Positions 48,977 to 59,557 are shown, numbered from the stretch's first letter. The stretch is 64,000 nucleotides of DNA from Linanthus parryae (GCA_023055425.1 JALGPY010000006.1:69782127-69846126), one strand, 5' to 3'. Made by a program: numbers and translations. Notes: generated by a model not told the origin, from the letters alone.

Positions 48977-51900
48977 TGTCCACTCTTCAGGAATCTTCCC
49001 ATTGGTGAGATAGTTAGCAATTCCCCAATACCAAGGCTCAGTATCCCCAAAGACATCAAGCTCTCGTCCGGAAAGTTCTCTTGAATCGGCACCTTCTCTA
49101 CCGTTCCATTCTCGAGTCTTGAGAGGTGGTCCGCTACCACATTCTCAACACCCTTCTTGTCGCGGATTTCAACATCAAATTCCTGCATCAAAAGAACCCA
49201 CCGCAACAATCTTGGCTTGGCATCCTTCTTATCAAGAAGATATTTCAGCGCTGAATGATCTGTAAAGACAATCACTTTCGATCCCACAAGATAAGGCCGG
49301 AATTTGTCAAGAGCAAAAATCACAGCTAATAACTCCTTCTCAGTAGTGCCATAATTCAGTTGAGCCTCATTAAGAACTCTACTAGCATAGTAAATAACAT
49401 GGCATACCTTTTCCTTCCTTTGCCCCAATACTGCTCCAATGGAGAAATCACTGGCATCGCACATGAGCTCAAATGGCAAACTCCAATCCGGAGTTGTGAT
49501 GATAGGAGCTGAGGTGAGCTGTTCCTTCAAAAAGTCAAAAGCCTTCTTGCACGCTTCATCAAACACAAACGGGACATCTTTCCCTAGCAACTCACACAAA
49601 GGCTTGCAGATCTTCGAGAAATCTTTGATAAACCTGCGATAGAAATCTGCATGTCCCAAGAAGCTTCTGACCCCCTTCACTGAAGTCGGATAAGGGAGTT
49701 GCTTGATTGTCTCTACCTTTGCTTGATCAACCTCCAAACCTCTACGTGAAATCTTGTGACCAAGAACTATCCCCTCTGTGACCATGAAGTGGCACTTCTC
49801 CCAATTCAGTACGAGATTAGTGTCTTCACAACGAACTAAGACACGGCCGAGATGGTGTAGACAATCCTCAAAACTGTCACCAAATAAGGAGAAGTCGTCC
49901 ATGAAAACCTCTAAATGCTTCTCAATCATGTCCGAGAAGATGGCCATCATACACCGCTGGAAAGTAGCCGGTGCATTACATAATCCAAATGGCATGCGGC
50001 AGAACGCAAATGTGCCATAGGGACATGTAAAGGTCGTCTTCTCCTGGTCTTCTGGAGCAATGGCTATCTGGTTGTAGCCTGAATAACCATCCAGGAAGCA
50101 GTAGTACTCGTGATGAGCCAAACGATCAAGCATCTGATCAATAAACGGCAACGGAAAGTGATCCTTGAGCGTGGCTTCATTCAGCTTCCTGTAATCCATG
50201 CATACACGCCATCCAGTAACTGTCCGTTGAGCAATCTGCTCATGCTTGTCGTTCTCTACCACAGTCATTCCTCCTTTCTTAGGCACACACTGGACCGGGC
50301 TAGTCCAAGTGCTGTCTGAGATCGGAAAAATAATACCAGCCTCTAGCCACTTCATGACCTCTTTTCTCACCACTTCTTTCATATGCGGATTCAATCTCCG
50401 CTGTGCTTGGATCACTGGCTTCTTTCCTTCTTCTACCCGGATCTTGTGCTGGCAATAGACGGGGCTGATCCCCTTTATATCTGCGATAGTCCATCCAATT
50501 GCTCCCTTATGCTTCCTTAGCACATCCAAAAGCTGCTCCTCCTGTGCCTGAGATAAAACAGAAGAAACAATTACGGGCAATGTGTTATCAATACCAAGAA
50601 AAGCATACCTGAGATGGCTAGGCAATGGCTTCAACTCAAGCACGGGTGGTGACTTGAGTGAAGGAACAAGAGCTAACTTCTGCTCCCCTTGCTCATATAA
50701 ATCCAGCTTGGTCCAGCTGCTCATGTGACACAAATCCATGGGAGGGCTCTGATCTTCATCCTTGTACATTCCATCAATTTCCTCCCACATCAATTTAGCT
50801 TCCTCATCTCCCATATCATCATCAAAGATCTCTACGCTAAAGCAATCTTCATAGTTATAACATGAAGGCATTTTCATTGCCTTGAACACATCGAAGACTA
50901 CTTTCTCATCATTGATTTGCATAGACAACTTTCCACTCTTCACATGGATAATAGCCTCCCCTGTAGCTAGGAAGGGCCTGCCAAGAATGAGAGGTACTTC
51001 GCCAACCTCTATGTCTAAGATGACAAAATCTGCAGGAAAGATAAGAGTACCAACTTTGACCAAAATGTCGTCAATCACCCCATATGCTCTACGGATCGAC
51101 CTGTCAGCCATCTGCAAGGTAACTCGGGTGGGACGAGGTTCCCCCACACCTAGCTTCCTGAATACGGACAAGGGCATCAAATTGATGCTTGCCCCCAAAT
51201 CGCACAATGCAGTCATAGTGAGAGAATCACCAAGAGTAACCGGTATCACAAAGCTCCCGGGGTCTTTCTTCTTCTTAGGCAATCCATTCCTGACGCATTC
51301 AGAAGTCTCAGCAGTCAAATTCACCTGTGCAAAATCACTCATGCGTCTCTTTCCTGAAAGAATATCCTTGAGAAACTTGGCATATGTAGGCATTTTAGAG
51401 ATAGCCTCTGCAAAAGGAATGTTAATCTCCACCTTCTTGAATATATCAATAAACCTCTGAAAATCTCTAGAATCATCCCTCTTTCTCGTTCTCAACGGAT
51501 ATGGAACTGCTTTAGAAATAGTAGTATCAATACGTACCTCATCCTTGTCTTTCACCTCCTCCTCATCCGTCGCGCCCTTTGATTGGGGGATCACGACATT
51601 AGTATCATCATCAAATATCTCATGCTCTTTAGCCTTAGAAGCATCGGCTCTAGCATGAGTGGGATATGGCGGATCTTTCAATGCAACCCCGCTTCGAGTA
51701 GTGATTGCATTAATCTGACGAGGATTTTCTTCCGTGTTGGAAGGCAAAGAACCTGGAGCTCTAGATGAGAGCTGAGTAGCAATCTGACCCACCTGTACCT
51801 CAAGAGAACGAAGAGAAGTCTTCGTAGCCTGTAAATCTGCAGACACAGCAGTAACCTGCGTGGACATGTTGTTCACATTGGTGGTCATAGTATTCATGTT

Positions 51901-53166
51901 TTCACTCAATTGCGCCAATGCCTTAGTCAACACAGAGATTTCTGAACTTGGTGTTGCATCAGCTGCTGGTGGAGCCTGCGAAACCTGTGGTCTATGCTGG
52001 AACCCCGGTGCATATGTCGCTCCAGACTGATCCCCATACCTGAATCCTAGATGATCTCTAGTGCCTGGCCTGTAGTTCCCTTGATTCCAGTTCTGCCTCT
52101 GTCCGTGTGCCCCCACATAGTTCAAATCCTCATTTGCCATGTGTGCCATTGCTGCATCATATTCTGGCTCCTCAACACTTGCTACTGTCTTCTTGTCCTT
52201 ATAAACATGCTTGGCCAAGTCTGACACCATCTTGCTGATCCCATCCTTCCACTCATTATCTTTCGCCTCAGGCAAAGCCGAAAGTCTTCTAGAATCATAA
52301 AACTGCGTATCCTGCTTGGCTAGCTGTTTCATAAGTGCAAATGCTCCCTCTTTGTCAACTGAATACATAAAATTTCCTCCAGCTTCCCTGTTGACTAACT
52401 CCTGGTTATGGCGTTCTAAGCCATGGTAGAAGACCTGCAAAATTTTGTAGTCCCCAAAATCGTGATTTGGGCACTTCCTGATCAAATGCATAAATCTATC
52501 CCACGCCTCTACCACGGTCTCATGGGCCTGCTGCTGAAAACCAAGGATATCACCTTGTAACTGAATCACCCGCTGAACTGGGTAAAACTTTGCCATGAAT
52601 TCATCCACACATTGAGCCCATGTAGTGATTGAATCCGGAGCTCTCGACTCAAGCCACTTCTCAGGTGCACCTTTCAAACAATAAGGAAATAGGATAAGTT
52701 TCAACGCCTCTGGAGTCACGTTCTTATACTTCACAGTCTTGATATAAGCATTAAATTTCCCAATGAAATCGTTGGGATCCTCATCCTTGTTCCCATAAAA
52801 CTGGAACTGATTGGTGACTGTCTGGATCGTAGCTGGCTTGAGATCAAAATGCTCAGCCTGTATGTCTGGCACTACAATTGCCGGATTGTGTCCATACGTG
52901 GACGTCTGGAATTTCTCCACAATAGCCTGCCCAGACTTGTTGTATGGTGTCTGAGTGTTGCGATCATTCAACTGTTTCGCCAACTCTTCCATTTTCTCAT
53001 TGAGTTGCGCGTAGGTCAATTGATCACCCATCTTGCTCTGTTTCTGTCTTCTCCTCTGATCTCTGAATAACTGTTCCGGGTCTTCAAGTGGAGGCACAAG
53101 TTCTCTAGGGATCCTGGGCATAAACTGACAACCTGAAAGTATAATCAAATACAAGTGAGAAAACAA
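48943..53166 (-). CDS. ATH-B gag-pol polyprotein (gag, protease, RT, RNase H)
   Basis: The longest open frame in the window, 1407 codons from 53166; a likelier start is the second Met codon at 53119-53121. Order: gag with a Retrotrans_gag-type domain (FYGNKDEDPNDFIGKF near 52760, W near 52650), no visible CCHC knuckle, then a coiled-coil-like stretch near 51780-51900. Protease has DLGAS at 51187-51201; Leu replaces Thr/Ser, as I expect for Athila. RT has YCFLDGYSGYNQI near 50080 and FMDDF at 49891-49905. RNase H catalytic Asp is at 49456-49458 in CDASD. The frame shifts near 49055, so the last ~35 codons are out of frame and integrase is not fused. Confidence 0.92.
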   Translation of the reverse strand: MFSHLYLIILSGCQFMPRIPRELVPPLEDPEQLFRDQRRRQKQSKMGDQLTYAQLNEKMEELAKQLNDRNTQTPYNKSGQAIVEKFQTSTYGHNPAIVVPDIQAEHFDLKPATIQTVTNQFQFYGNKDEDPNDFIGKFNAYIKTVKYKNVTPEALKLILFPYCLKGAPEKWLESRAPDSITTWAQCVDEFMAKFYPVQRVIQLQGDILGFQQQAHETVVEAWDRFMHLIRKCPNHDFGDYKILQVFYHGLERHNQELVNREAGGNFMYSVDKEGAFALMKQLAKQDTQFYDSRRLSALPEAKDNEWKDGISKMVSDLAKHVYKDKKTVASVEEPEYDAAMAHMANEDLNYVGAHGQRQNWNQGNYRPGTRDHLGFRYGDQSGATYAPGFQHRPQVSQAPPAADATPSSEISVLTKALAQLSENMNTMTTNVNNMSTQVTAVSADLQATKTSLRSLEVQVGQIATQLSSRAPGSLPSNTEENPRQINAITTRSGVALKDPPYPTHARADASKAKEHEIFDDDTNVVIPQSKGATDEEEVKDKDEVRIDTTISKAVPYPLRTRKRDDSRDFQRFIDIFKKVEINIPFAEAISKMPTYAKFLKDILSGKRRMSDFAQVNLTAETSECVRNGLPKKKKDPGSFVIPVTLGDSLTMTALCDLGASINLMPLSVFRKLGVGEPRPTRVTLQMADRSIRRAYGVIDDILVKVGTLIFPADFVILDIEVGEVPLILGRPFLATGEAIIHVKSGKLSMQINDEKVVFDVFKAMKMPSCYNYEDCFSVEIFDDDMGDEEAKLMWEEIDGMYKDEDQSPPMDLCHMSSWTKLDLYEQGEQKLALVPSLKSPPVLELKPLPSHLRYAFLGIDNTLPVIVSSVLSQAQEEQLLDVLRKHKGAIGWTIADIKGISPVYCQHKIRVEEGKKPVIQAQRRLNPHMKEVVRKEVMKWLEAGIIFPISDSTWTSPVQCVPKKGGMTVVENDKHEQIAQRTVTGWRVCMDYRKLNEATLKDHFPLPFIDQMLDRLAHHEYYCFLDGYSGYNQIAIAPEDQEKTTFTCPYGTFAFCRMPFGLCNAPATFQRCMMAIFSDMIEKHLEVFMDDFSLFGDSFEDCLHHLGRVLVRCEDTNLVLNWEKCHFMVTEGIVLGHKISRRGLEVDQAKVETIKQLPYPTSVKGVRSFLGHADFYRRFIKDFSKICKPLCELLGKDVPFVFDEACKKAFDFLKEQLTSAPIITTPDWSLPFELMCDASDFSIGAVLGQRKEKVCHVIYYASRVLNEAQLNYGTTEKELLAVIFALDKFRPYLVGSKVIVFTDHSALKYLLDKKDAKPRLLRWVLLMQEFDVEIRDKKGVENVVADHLSRLENGTVEKVPIQENFPDESLMSLGILSLGIGELLTISPMGRFLKSGQCSRRSGSYMW

Positions 53167-53238
53167 ATAGCTAATTAAACAAAAGATAAAAGAGATATCC
53201 TAATTCAATTTCTACTAAACTAATAAACCGTTAAAGTT

Positions 53239-53256
53239 CCCCGGCAACGGCGCCAA
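53239..53256 (-). promoter_or_regulatory. Primer-binding site of ATH-B (tRNA-Asp)
   Basis: The minus strand reads TTGGCGCCGTTGCCGGGG, five bases after the 5' LTR end. It is complementary to the 3' end of tRNA-Asp, as in Athila/Tat elements. Confidence 0.92.
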
Positions 53257-53261
53257 AAACT

Positions 53262-54938
53262 TGACACGAATTCTTACGTGTATACGCAAGTGCACGGTCA
53301 AGTAGTAAAAGTGGAGTATTTTACGACTCCGAGTATCGAACCCAAGGGAAATAGACGAATACTAGCTAATTAAGAATTAATTAGAAGATACTTAAGTAAC
53401 CGGTAAGAAGTGGTTTGAGTTTGAATGTTCGTCGCCCACAAACAAGCGACTAAATAAAATGAATGTAGAGACAATATTTATGTATTTTTCAATTAAAATA
53501 ATTTAATCAAAGTATGGAGAAAACTAGACGATCTATGAATCACCTAGGGTCTTTAGACAGTTCTGGAATTTGTATTGAAACACGTTACGCACTAACTGAT
53601 TATGCCTGGTAATAGCACTTACAATCTTCTGTCGATCTCATGTAATTTTACGTAACAGTTTACTTTGGGTCCTGTCGGTCCACCTCCATCTACCGTTACG
53701 TTCTAGCTGGCTAGTCAACTTCGTTCACCGGGTTGTGTCGGTCCACCGATTCACTCACCTAACTAGTTCAACCGAATCTACCCACACATGACTACTCCTA
53801 TTCATCTCACCTATCGGTCTTAATGATTCGGGAATAAAAACATGATCTTATTCGTAACCGGGTTAAGTCTCTGTCGAGCACCCACCTAGTTCACTAACAA
53901 CTCCGGTTCGCGACTCCCTTGTTGCTAAGAATTAAGCCTAGATCATGATTTCTAATCAATTAGTTTGTAACATTAAGCTATGAATTCAACTAGTTCATCA
54001 TCTTCACCTACCATGGTCATTCCATTCATCACTAACACGTGTCAATAGCCTTAGCTTACGGATTCACAATAGAAGATGAAGAATAATAAACATTAATTGG
54101 ATCAAACGCATGAATCAATCAACAAAATCCGGAAAATAAGTCTAAGTCATAACCCTAGGCTCTCCATAGAGCCTAACAAAGAAATTAGCTACTCATTGTT
54201 ATGCCAAAATCACAAGTATTCTCCATAGAATGATAAAGAGAGGGTAAGAGAAGAATCAAACGATGAAATCGCCAAAGCTTTGGCGAATCCGTGCAATCCC
54301 CAAGCTCCTAGGTGCTCTCCAATGGCTCCCGTACGTGAATCCTACTTCCTTAGGTCGTCTCTGCCCGTTTTTTACCAGCTGGGCACGTTTTTTAATGAAA
54401 ACTAACCGAAATTGCACTTCAGCCCCTCTACTTTGTAATTCCCGGACAGAATTATTTGCTGATTTTGCGCGGGCTGTATCTCCCTCATACGGACTCTTCT
54501 TCGGGCCTACCATATACCGTTGGAAAGCTACGGATGTCTACTTTCCAATGCCGAAAGCCTTGCTTCAAATTCCTTGTAGATTTTCCTGAGCATCGAAAAG
54601 AGTGCAGGCTGGTCCTGTGTGACTTTTCCAACTTTGCTTCGTTTGTGCGTCTCCTTTTCTCCTCTTCATCTAGCTCCATTCCAAGCATATCCAAGCATCT
54701 CATAAGCTCCAATGCACCTATTTTACCTGAGATACACAACACTAAACAACCCGTGCAATTATCATAGCAAATATGAGAGAAAACATGCACAAATAAGCTA
54801 GAAACACAACTTTTCACTCTTATACTTATAAATAGTCAAATTCACATATTTGTGCAAATATAACATATAAATCATGTGAAATAAGACTAATACAAGTACA
54901 AAGAAAGTATAATAATAACTCCTAAAAGAGAGTTATCA
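53262..54938 (-). repeat. 5' LTR of ATH-B
   Basis: 1677 bp, nearly identical to 40716-42392. Followed by the TSD copy CGACA. Confidence 0.97.
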
Positions 54939-54943
54939 CGACA

Positions 54944-55074
54944 CCAAATATGGCTGCTATTCGTTGTTGGACCACGAGAATCACCTGTGCCCCTCCACCA
55001 TCCTCGAAGAGAAGATGGCTGCAGTTAAGGAGGGTGCTTTGCAAGTCATCAAATACAGCAAAGATTTTGCCAAG
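54944..55074 (+). pseudogene. PMD gene exon 1, part after ATH-B
   Basis: Continues the frame of 38966-40715 exactly once one TSD copy is dropped. It ends with AAG before the donor GTAAAC (55075), phase 0. Confidence 0.8.
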
Positions 55075-55150
55075 GTAAACAATCTCCTTTGCACATGTCA
55101 AATTTCTTTAGCTTGATATATCGAAACTTATACTTCCTTATCTGTTGTAG

Positions 55151-55661
55151 TGCTATGTGAGGAGGTTTGCATCTGGTGAGCGTTCTAAGTCGCTGATTAC
55201 CACCATTGTTGCTAAGAGAAGGCAGGGTGAGCCAGTTCGGCTAGCAATGAGGATGGCTCCTGCAATTGAGGCCCGCATTCGTGAGGTCATGGACGTATTT
55301 GCTGACTCGCTGATAGACAACGCTCCTCCCTTGTCTCCTCCCAGGGACGATCCGTCTCCTCCAGCAACTGCTGCTCCAAGGGCAAAGAGGCCTAGGCAGA
55401 AGGGAATCACAATTTCTTCCCCTAGGAGTGCTCCAGCTTCCTCCCGTGCGAAGTCCCTTACTTCCAGGGACAAAGGCAAATGTCGCATGCCAAGCAAGTC
55501 GCGGAAGGAGCTCGAAGTGGAGACCTATGTTCCGTTTGGTCAGGAGGAAGAGGAGGGTGAGAGAAGGGAGGTGAGAGAAAGAGATGATGATGAAGAAGAA
55601 GAGAGGATCGAAGATGTCAGAGAAGAAGAGAGAGGGGAGATAGAGGAGGAAGAGTCAGAAG
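55151..55661 (+). pseudogene. PMD gene exon 2
   Basis: Between acceptor TTGTAG (55150) and donor GTATCT (55662). It encodes a basic helical start, a Pro/Ser-rich linker and a strongly acidic Glu/Arg tail. An intronless read-through would add about 50 codons, but the splice version keeps the acidic frame going. Confidence 0.75.
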
Positions 55662-55735
55662 GTATCTCAAACGTACTTATCTTCTCATTATCTTATCTCT
55701 CGCAATCTTTTGCTGAACAAATTGTTCCTTTGCAG

Positions 55736-56224
55736 ATGATGATACAGAGACCATCAGCGGCCTTCTGGCCAAGAGACAGAAGCGGGGTTCTCACTCTGGT
55801 GTTTCCAGCAAAGCCATAGATGAGGACATCCTTGCTGAGTCTAGGAGAACAACTGCGGAAGCTGCTGAAAGAAGAAGGAAGCAAGAAGAAGAGGAGATTG
55901 AACGCATAAAGCAAAGAAGCTTGGAAGAACAACATGTCGACGACTTGGCGCGGCAAACCTATGAAACAGATGCACCCCAAGAGGAAGATGCAACTCAAAT
56001 CTATGAGGGAGATGCATCTCAAGAGGAAGATGCGGTTCAAGAAGAAGATGCGGCTGCTCTGGAGCAGGCTCAAGCGGACTTTGAGGAAATCGCGGGCGGC
56101 AATGAAGGTGAGATTTTTAATCTTGCGGTAACTTACCGATGCGTGATTGTTGGTGCATTAAAGCATGGCTTATCGAAAGCCGACATTCGCCGTTGGCTAG
56201 TAAGCAAGTGCGGTGAACCTTCAG
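55736..56224 (+). pseudogene. PMD gene exon 3
   Basis: Between acceptor TTTGCAG (55735) and donor GTAATC (56225); phase 1 at both ends. It encodes an Asp/Thr start, a Lys/Arg/Glu helix, and repeats of Q-E-E-D-A near 55975-56050. Confidence 0.72.
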
Positions 56225-56300
56225 GTAATCATTTGAACAGTTCTTGTGAACTAGGTTTAGTAATCCGATCCACATCATGACTGGTTTCTTCGCACCCCAG

Positions 56301-56405
56301 GTCACGCTCACCTTAAGGATATGCTTAACGAAGACACATTAATAGGGCATGGTATTGCGTCCTTAGCATATGACGAAGATGCTACAATCCCACCTACGCG
56401 TGGAG
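56301..56405 (+). pseudogene. PMD gene exon 4
   Basis: Between acceptor CCCCAG (56300) and donor GTGCTC (56406). 105 nt, phase 1 in and out, so it keeps the frame. The intron after it is 79 nt. Confidence 0.65.
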
Positions 56406-56484
56406 GTGCTCGCTCTTGGTTTACCAAAATAAAAAAATATTGTTTGACACAAGTTACCTCACATCGTCCTGTCTTGTGTCGCAG

Positions 56485-56938
56485 GTAATGCTGGTGAAGC
56501 CATGTTGGTAAAGAGGAGTCAACCTTCTACATCTTATGTCCCACTACACAGTTCTCATATCGAGAAGCCCGTCGCAGCTGCTGAATATGCGGGAGAGCCC
56601 TTGGAGGACGTCATCGAAGTTTTTGATGATGTCGAAGCTAACGATGTGCTGATGGAGGAAGATACTAATGCTACTGCTGAGGAAATGGAAGCAGATGCTG
56701 CTCAGGATGAGATTCGTGAGAAAACCGGGGAAGATGTAGGACCACATGCGAATGTGAATGTTTAAATGAGTGCTCTAGAATTTCACGAGCCTTTCGCATT
56801 CGAAGGCGTCCCTAATCGAGCAGCAGCTTCTACTGTAGGCATGCCTCCAGTAAGGATTGAACCTCCAGTATTCCTCCAGCATGGAGCTTTTGGAGTTCGC
56901 AGGTAGGAGCTGCAATCGCACCTGGTGCGGCCTATATC
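56485..56938 (+). pseudogene. PMD gene exon 5, damaged
   Basis: Begins after acceptor GTCGCAG (56484). The frame runs to TAA at 56763-56765, reopens at once, then ends at TAG near 56901. To join exon 6 in frame a change of frame near 56850-56900 is needed, either an indel or an unrecognised intron. It is cut by the solo LTR at 56939. Confidence 0.6.
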
Positions 56939-58490
56939 TGTTGGAATTGTGCCCTAGAGGCAATCAATTAATTGTGACATTTATGGATTTACGATTCATT
57001 ATGTTATCGATATGGAGATATGTTAACATGAATGAAGTCCTTAGAATATAAGTGTTATATTCTTAAATATCCCTAGTCAATTATAATGATTAATAGGACA
57101 ATCATCTATAGACTAGTATGGGGTTGGATTGATATGGAGATATCATGATCTAACACATGGGTATGCATTAGGAGTAATGGCATACTGGATTGACCCATCT
57201 CCGAGAAGGCTACATACACGTTATGTTAAGTCACAAGCGCTTCTCGCGGTGCAATGGTATCGTCATCCTTGGACTTGAAGTCACTAGATTATCTAGTTGT
57301 GGATTATTGTGATCTTGGTAGCGTTAAACGCTACACCGTAACTGGGTAGTTATAAAGGCGTGTACTGGATACAGTAAGAAGCAAGCTTAGAGATCGTAGT
57401 GGACGTAGATAGAATTTGTCCCTCCCACATAACGGGAGCAAATATCCTAGGTCACTCGAGGGATAGTGCTTATAAAATGTCTGGCCAAACTCAAATAAAT
57501 CAATATGGGATATTGATGTTATTTGCACGAATAAGGCTATTCCCAGGATCGAGAAACTATGGATTGGATATACGAGTGTGACTTGTATGTCTCGTGTCCA
57601 ATCCGGATATTGGGACAAAGGGATGAGACAATTAATTGCACAAGGTTTGTCATGATGACTATTCTATTTGTTGGCTAGAATGGATGTCTTGCTAGAGGCC
57701 GCTCCATATTAGTAAATAGTTACTACCAACTAAATAGAACCTATGGGGTCACACGCCATATAGGGGTGAACTAGACTTGGGAATTAATTAATTAATATGA
57801 TTAATTAATTAAAAGGATCAAATCGCAACAACTTGCTAACTTAGTAGGACTAATATGCAAGTTGGACTAATCCATGTATAGACATGATTAGGATATGCCA
57901 AGGTGGCCTAATTCATGTAGAGACATGATTAGGATTAATTTGCAAATAGAACTAATCCATGTATTGACATGATAAGGACTATTTTTGCAAAAGGGGACTA
58001 ATCTGAATTCTAGTAGGACTAGAATAGGGCCTTTAGGTAGTTAACAAGGAGTTGTTGGACTATATAAAGGATGCTCCTTCCTTCCTTCCCAGACTAATGC
58101 TCATAACATAAGTGAGTGGGAGAGAGAAGGAGAGAGTGAGAAACCCCACAAAGGGGCCGAACCCCCTTTGGGATTGCCGCCCCCTTCCCGTCGGCCTAAA
58201 GAGGTGCCGCCCACCTTGGCTTGCCTCGTTTTGCGCGACTCTTCTTCCTCTTCCTCTTTCCGGGCTAGCACCAAGGATTGGAAGATCTAGATCTCACCTC
58301 TAGGCGTGGATCAACCGTAGAGACGTGACACTATTCGCGTTTGAAGTCATCAAAGGAGAACCCTAAGGTGTGTTAATTGATTTCTTCCTTTACCATCGTT
58401 ATGTCTCTTGACTTGTGATCCTTGGAGGGTTTTGCATGGTTTTATGATTGTTTGTGTTTCCGTTGCGCATCCATGAATCAAAACCCAACA
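56939..58490 (+). repeat. Solo copia LTR in the PMD gene
   Basis: 1552 bp, plus strand TGTTGGAATTGTGCC...AAACCCAACA. Flanks ATATC (56934-56938) and ATACC (58491-58495) form a TSD with one mismatch. Related to the COP LTRs but a different subfamily: other termini, and an insertion near 57850-57990 with three copies of an AATCCATGTATxGACATGAT-like unit. Palindrome at 57318-57334; TATA box TATATAAAG near 58059. Confidence 0.92.
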
Positions 58491-58495
58491 ATACC

Positions 58496-58616
58496 CTTCC
58501 TGCCAATTATGAAGAGCTAGAGGTTGCAGCTGATAGAAGAGCAATGGAACGAGGACAGTCTTCAGCTGCCCCAGCAATGCGCATTCCTTCTTTGCGCGAG
58601 ATCCTTGAAGGAACTG
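58496..58616 (+). pseudogene. PMD gene exon 6, part after the solo LTR
   Basis: Joins the sequence before the solo LTR in frame when one TSD copy is dropped. It is followed by donor GTATGT at 58617, phase 1. The intron is 83 nt and ends GCTTAG (58699). Confidence 0.65.
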
Positions 58617-58699
58617 GTATGTTACCACCCTTCCTGTTCGCATCTTGCACTTTTTCATTTACAAGCTTCATGCTCTAAACTTGATTTAACACTGCTTAG

Positions 58700-59174
58700 G
58701 GTTGAAGCAAGCTGATGTGGACTGGCTGGTTCAGATGCGTCTCTCCTATCCTCGATCGTTTGCTAGGTCCTTGGAGATAGAGCCTTTCAACAAGAGGCTT
58801 TTCTTGACCGAGGCCATCTGGATTTTGGAGCAGCTGTCTGCGGCCACACCTGCGACCATCTCTCCTCAGAGTGCGCAGTTGCTTTTCAGCATGTGCCAAG
58901 GCCTTCAAGCCAAATTTCAGGGCAAGCTGGGCTTCGGGTACCTGTCAACAGAGTCACCCAGATTCGCGCGGCTGTGAATTTGAAGCGTGGCTTCCATAAC
59001 CTCGCGGCTGAGGAGCAGAAGGTGGAGAAGAAAAGGCAGAAAGCTGAAGAGGCTGTGAAGCTCTTCCGTGAGATGAGCACCAACTATGAGCAGTTGAAGC
59101 GAGAAGTGGACCAAGTGACAAATTTGTCACTTCAGTTTTCTCCTGATGACTCCCTGATCAAAGAATTATTTTGA
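58700..59174 (+). pseudogene. PMD gene last exon, coiled-coil C-terminus
   Basis: The frame from exon 6 reads a helical segment (about 58700-58930) and then stops at 58975-58977. A second frame from about 58930 reads a heptad-like Glu/Lys/Ala coiled coil to TGA at 59172-59174. One frameshift near 58930 joins them. Confidence 0.65.
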
Positions 59175-59540
59175 AAAATAGCAAAAAAAATGTTAAAACA
59201 TTATTGTAATGTTGCTAGGGTTTCTCCCCCTTTTTTTTCAAAATTTGAATGCCTGTTTTGCCCTTCCCGGGATTTGCTCGAATATCTTTTGTGCGTATCA
59301 ATTATGACGTCAGCTAGCGATATTCTGCCTTGATTTTCGCGCTAATTGCTTATAAGATAAGAACGCTTTCCTTGGGAAGTCCATCCGTATCATGACCTTC
59401 CGTCATTAATTAGGACACGCTACCGAATCGTCGTAGCCTTTAGTAGGCTAATTGAATGTTACCTCTTTTCAAGGCGTAAGTGATTGATTCTTACCCCTTT
59501 TCCAAGCATTGCTGACTCAGCTAAGCAACCAAAGGGTCTC
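59175..59540. other. Non-coding stretch after the PMD gene
   Basis: A/T-rich beginning, probably the PMD gene 3' UTR. It contains the bZIP-type palindrome TGACGTCA at about 59305-59312. No coding sequence seen. Confidence 0.5.
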
Positions 59541-59549
59541 AACTGGGTC

Positions 59550-59557
59550 TATATAAA
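59550..59557 (+). promoter_or_regulatory. Second plus-strand TATA box in TAT-T
   Basis: TATATAAA in GGGTCTATATAAACCC, about 240 bp after TGACGTCA and 36-43 bp before the ATG at 59593. It is spaced like a plant core promoter; there is no functional proof. Confidence 0.45.

Larger units (their letters stand above)
40716..54938 (-). mobile_element. ATH-B, young complete Athila-type Ty3/gypsy element
   Basis: 14,223 bp. Two LTRs of 1677 bp each, perfect TSD CGACA (40711-40715, 54939-54943), tRNA-Asp primer site, polypurine tract, gag-pol, integrase and an extra 3' ORF. By eye the LTRs differ at about seven substitutions and two 1-bp indels. At an assumed rate near 1.3e-8 per site per year this suggests an age in the order of 10^5 years. 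Motifs typical of Athila are protease DLGAS, RT YCFLDGYSGYNQI and FMDDFS, and the 3' ORF in the env position. Two frameshifts in pol and one stop in the 3' ORF disable this copy. Confidence 0.96.
38966..59174 (+). pseudogene. Antisense plant-mobile-domain (PMD) gene carried by TAT-T, multi-exon, interrupted by two TEs
   Basis: Reads opposite to TAT-T pol. ATG at 38966. The first ~600 codons are continuous except for one TGA at 39191-39193. The part around codons 130-175 has the PMD (Pfam PMD, 'aminotransferase-like') hallmark T-H-x-F-H-F followed by P-T-L-E-D-V. ATH-B (TSD CGACA) splits exon 1; the frame resumes exactly at 54944. Introns with GT-AG ends and preserved frame: 55075-55150, 55662-55735, 56225-56300, 56406-56484 (76, 74, 76, 79 nt) and 58617-58699 (83 nt). 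The middle is acidic and Lys/Arg-rich; the C-terminus is a coiled coil. Damage: one TGA, TAA at 56763-56765, a frame change near 56850-56900, the solo LTR, and a frameshift near 58930. Function unknown; PMD proteins occur in host MAIN/MAIL-type genes and in transposons. Confidence 0.75.
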
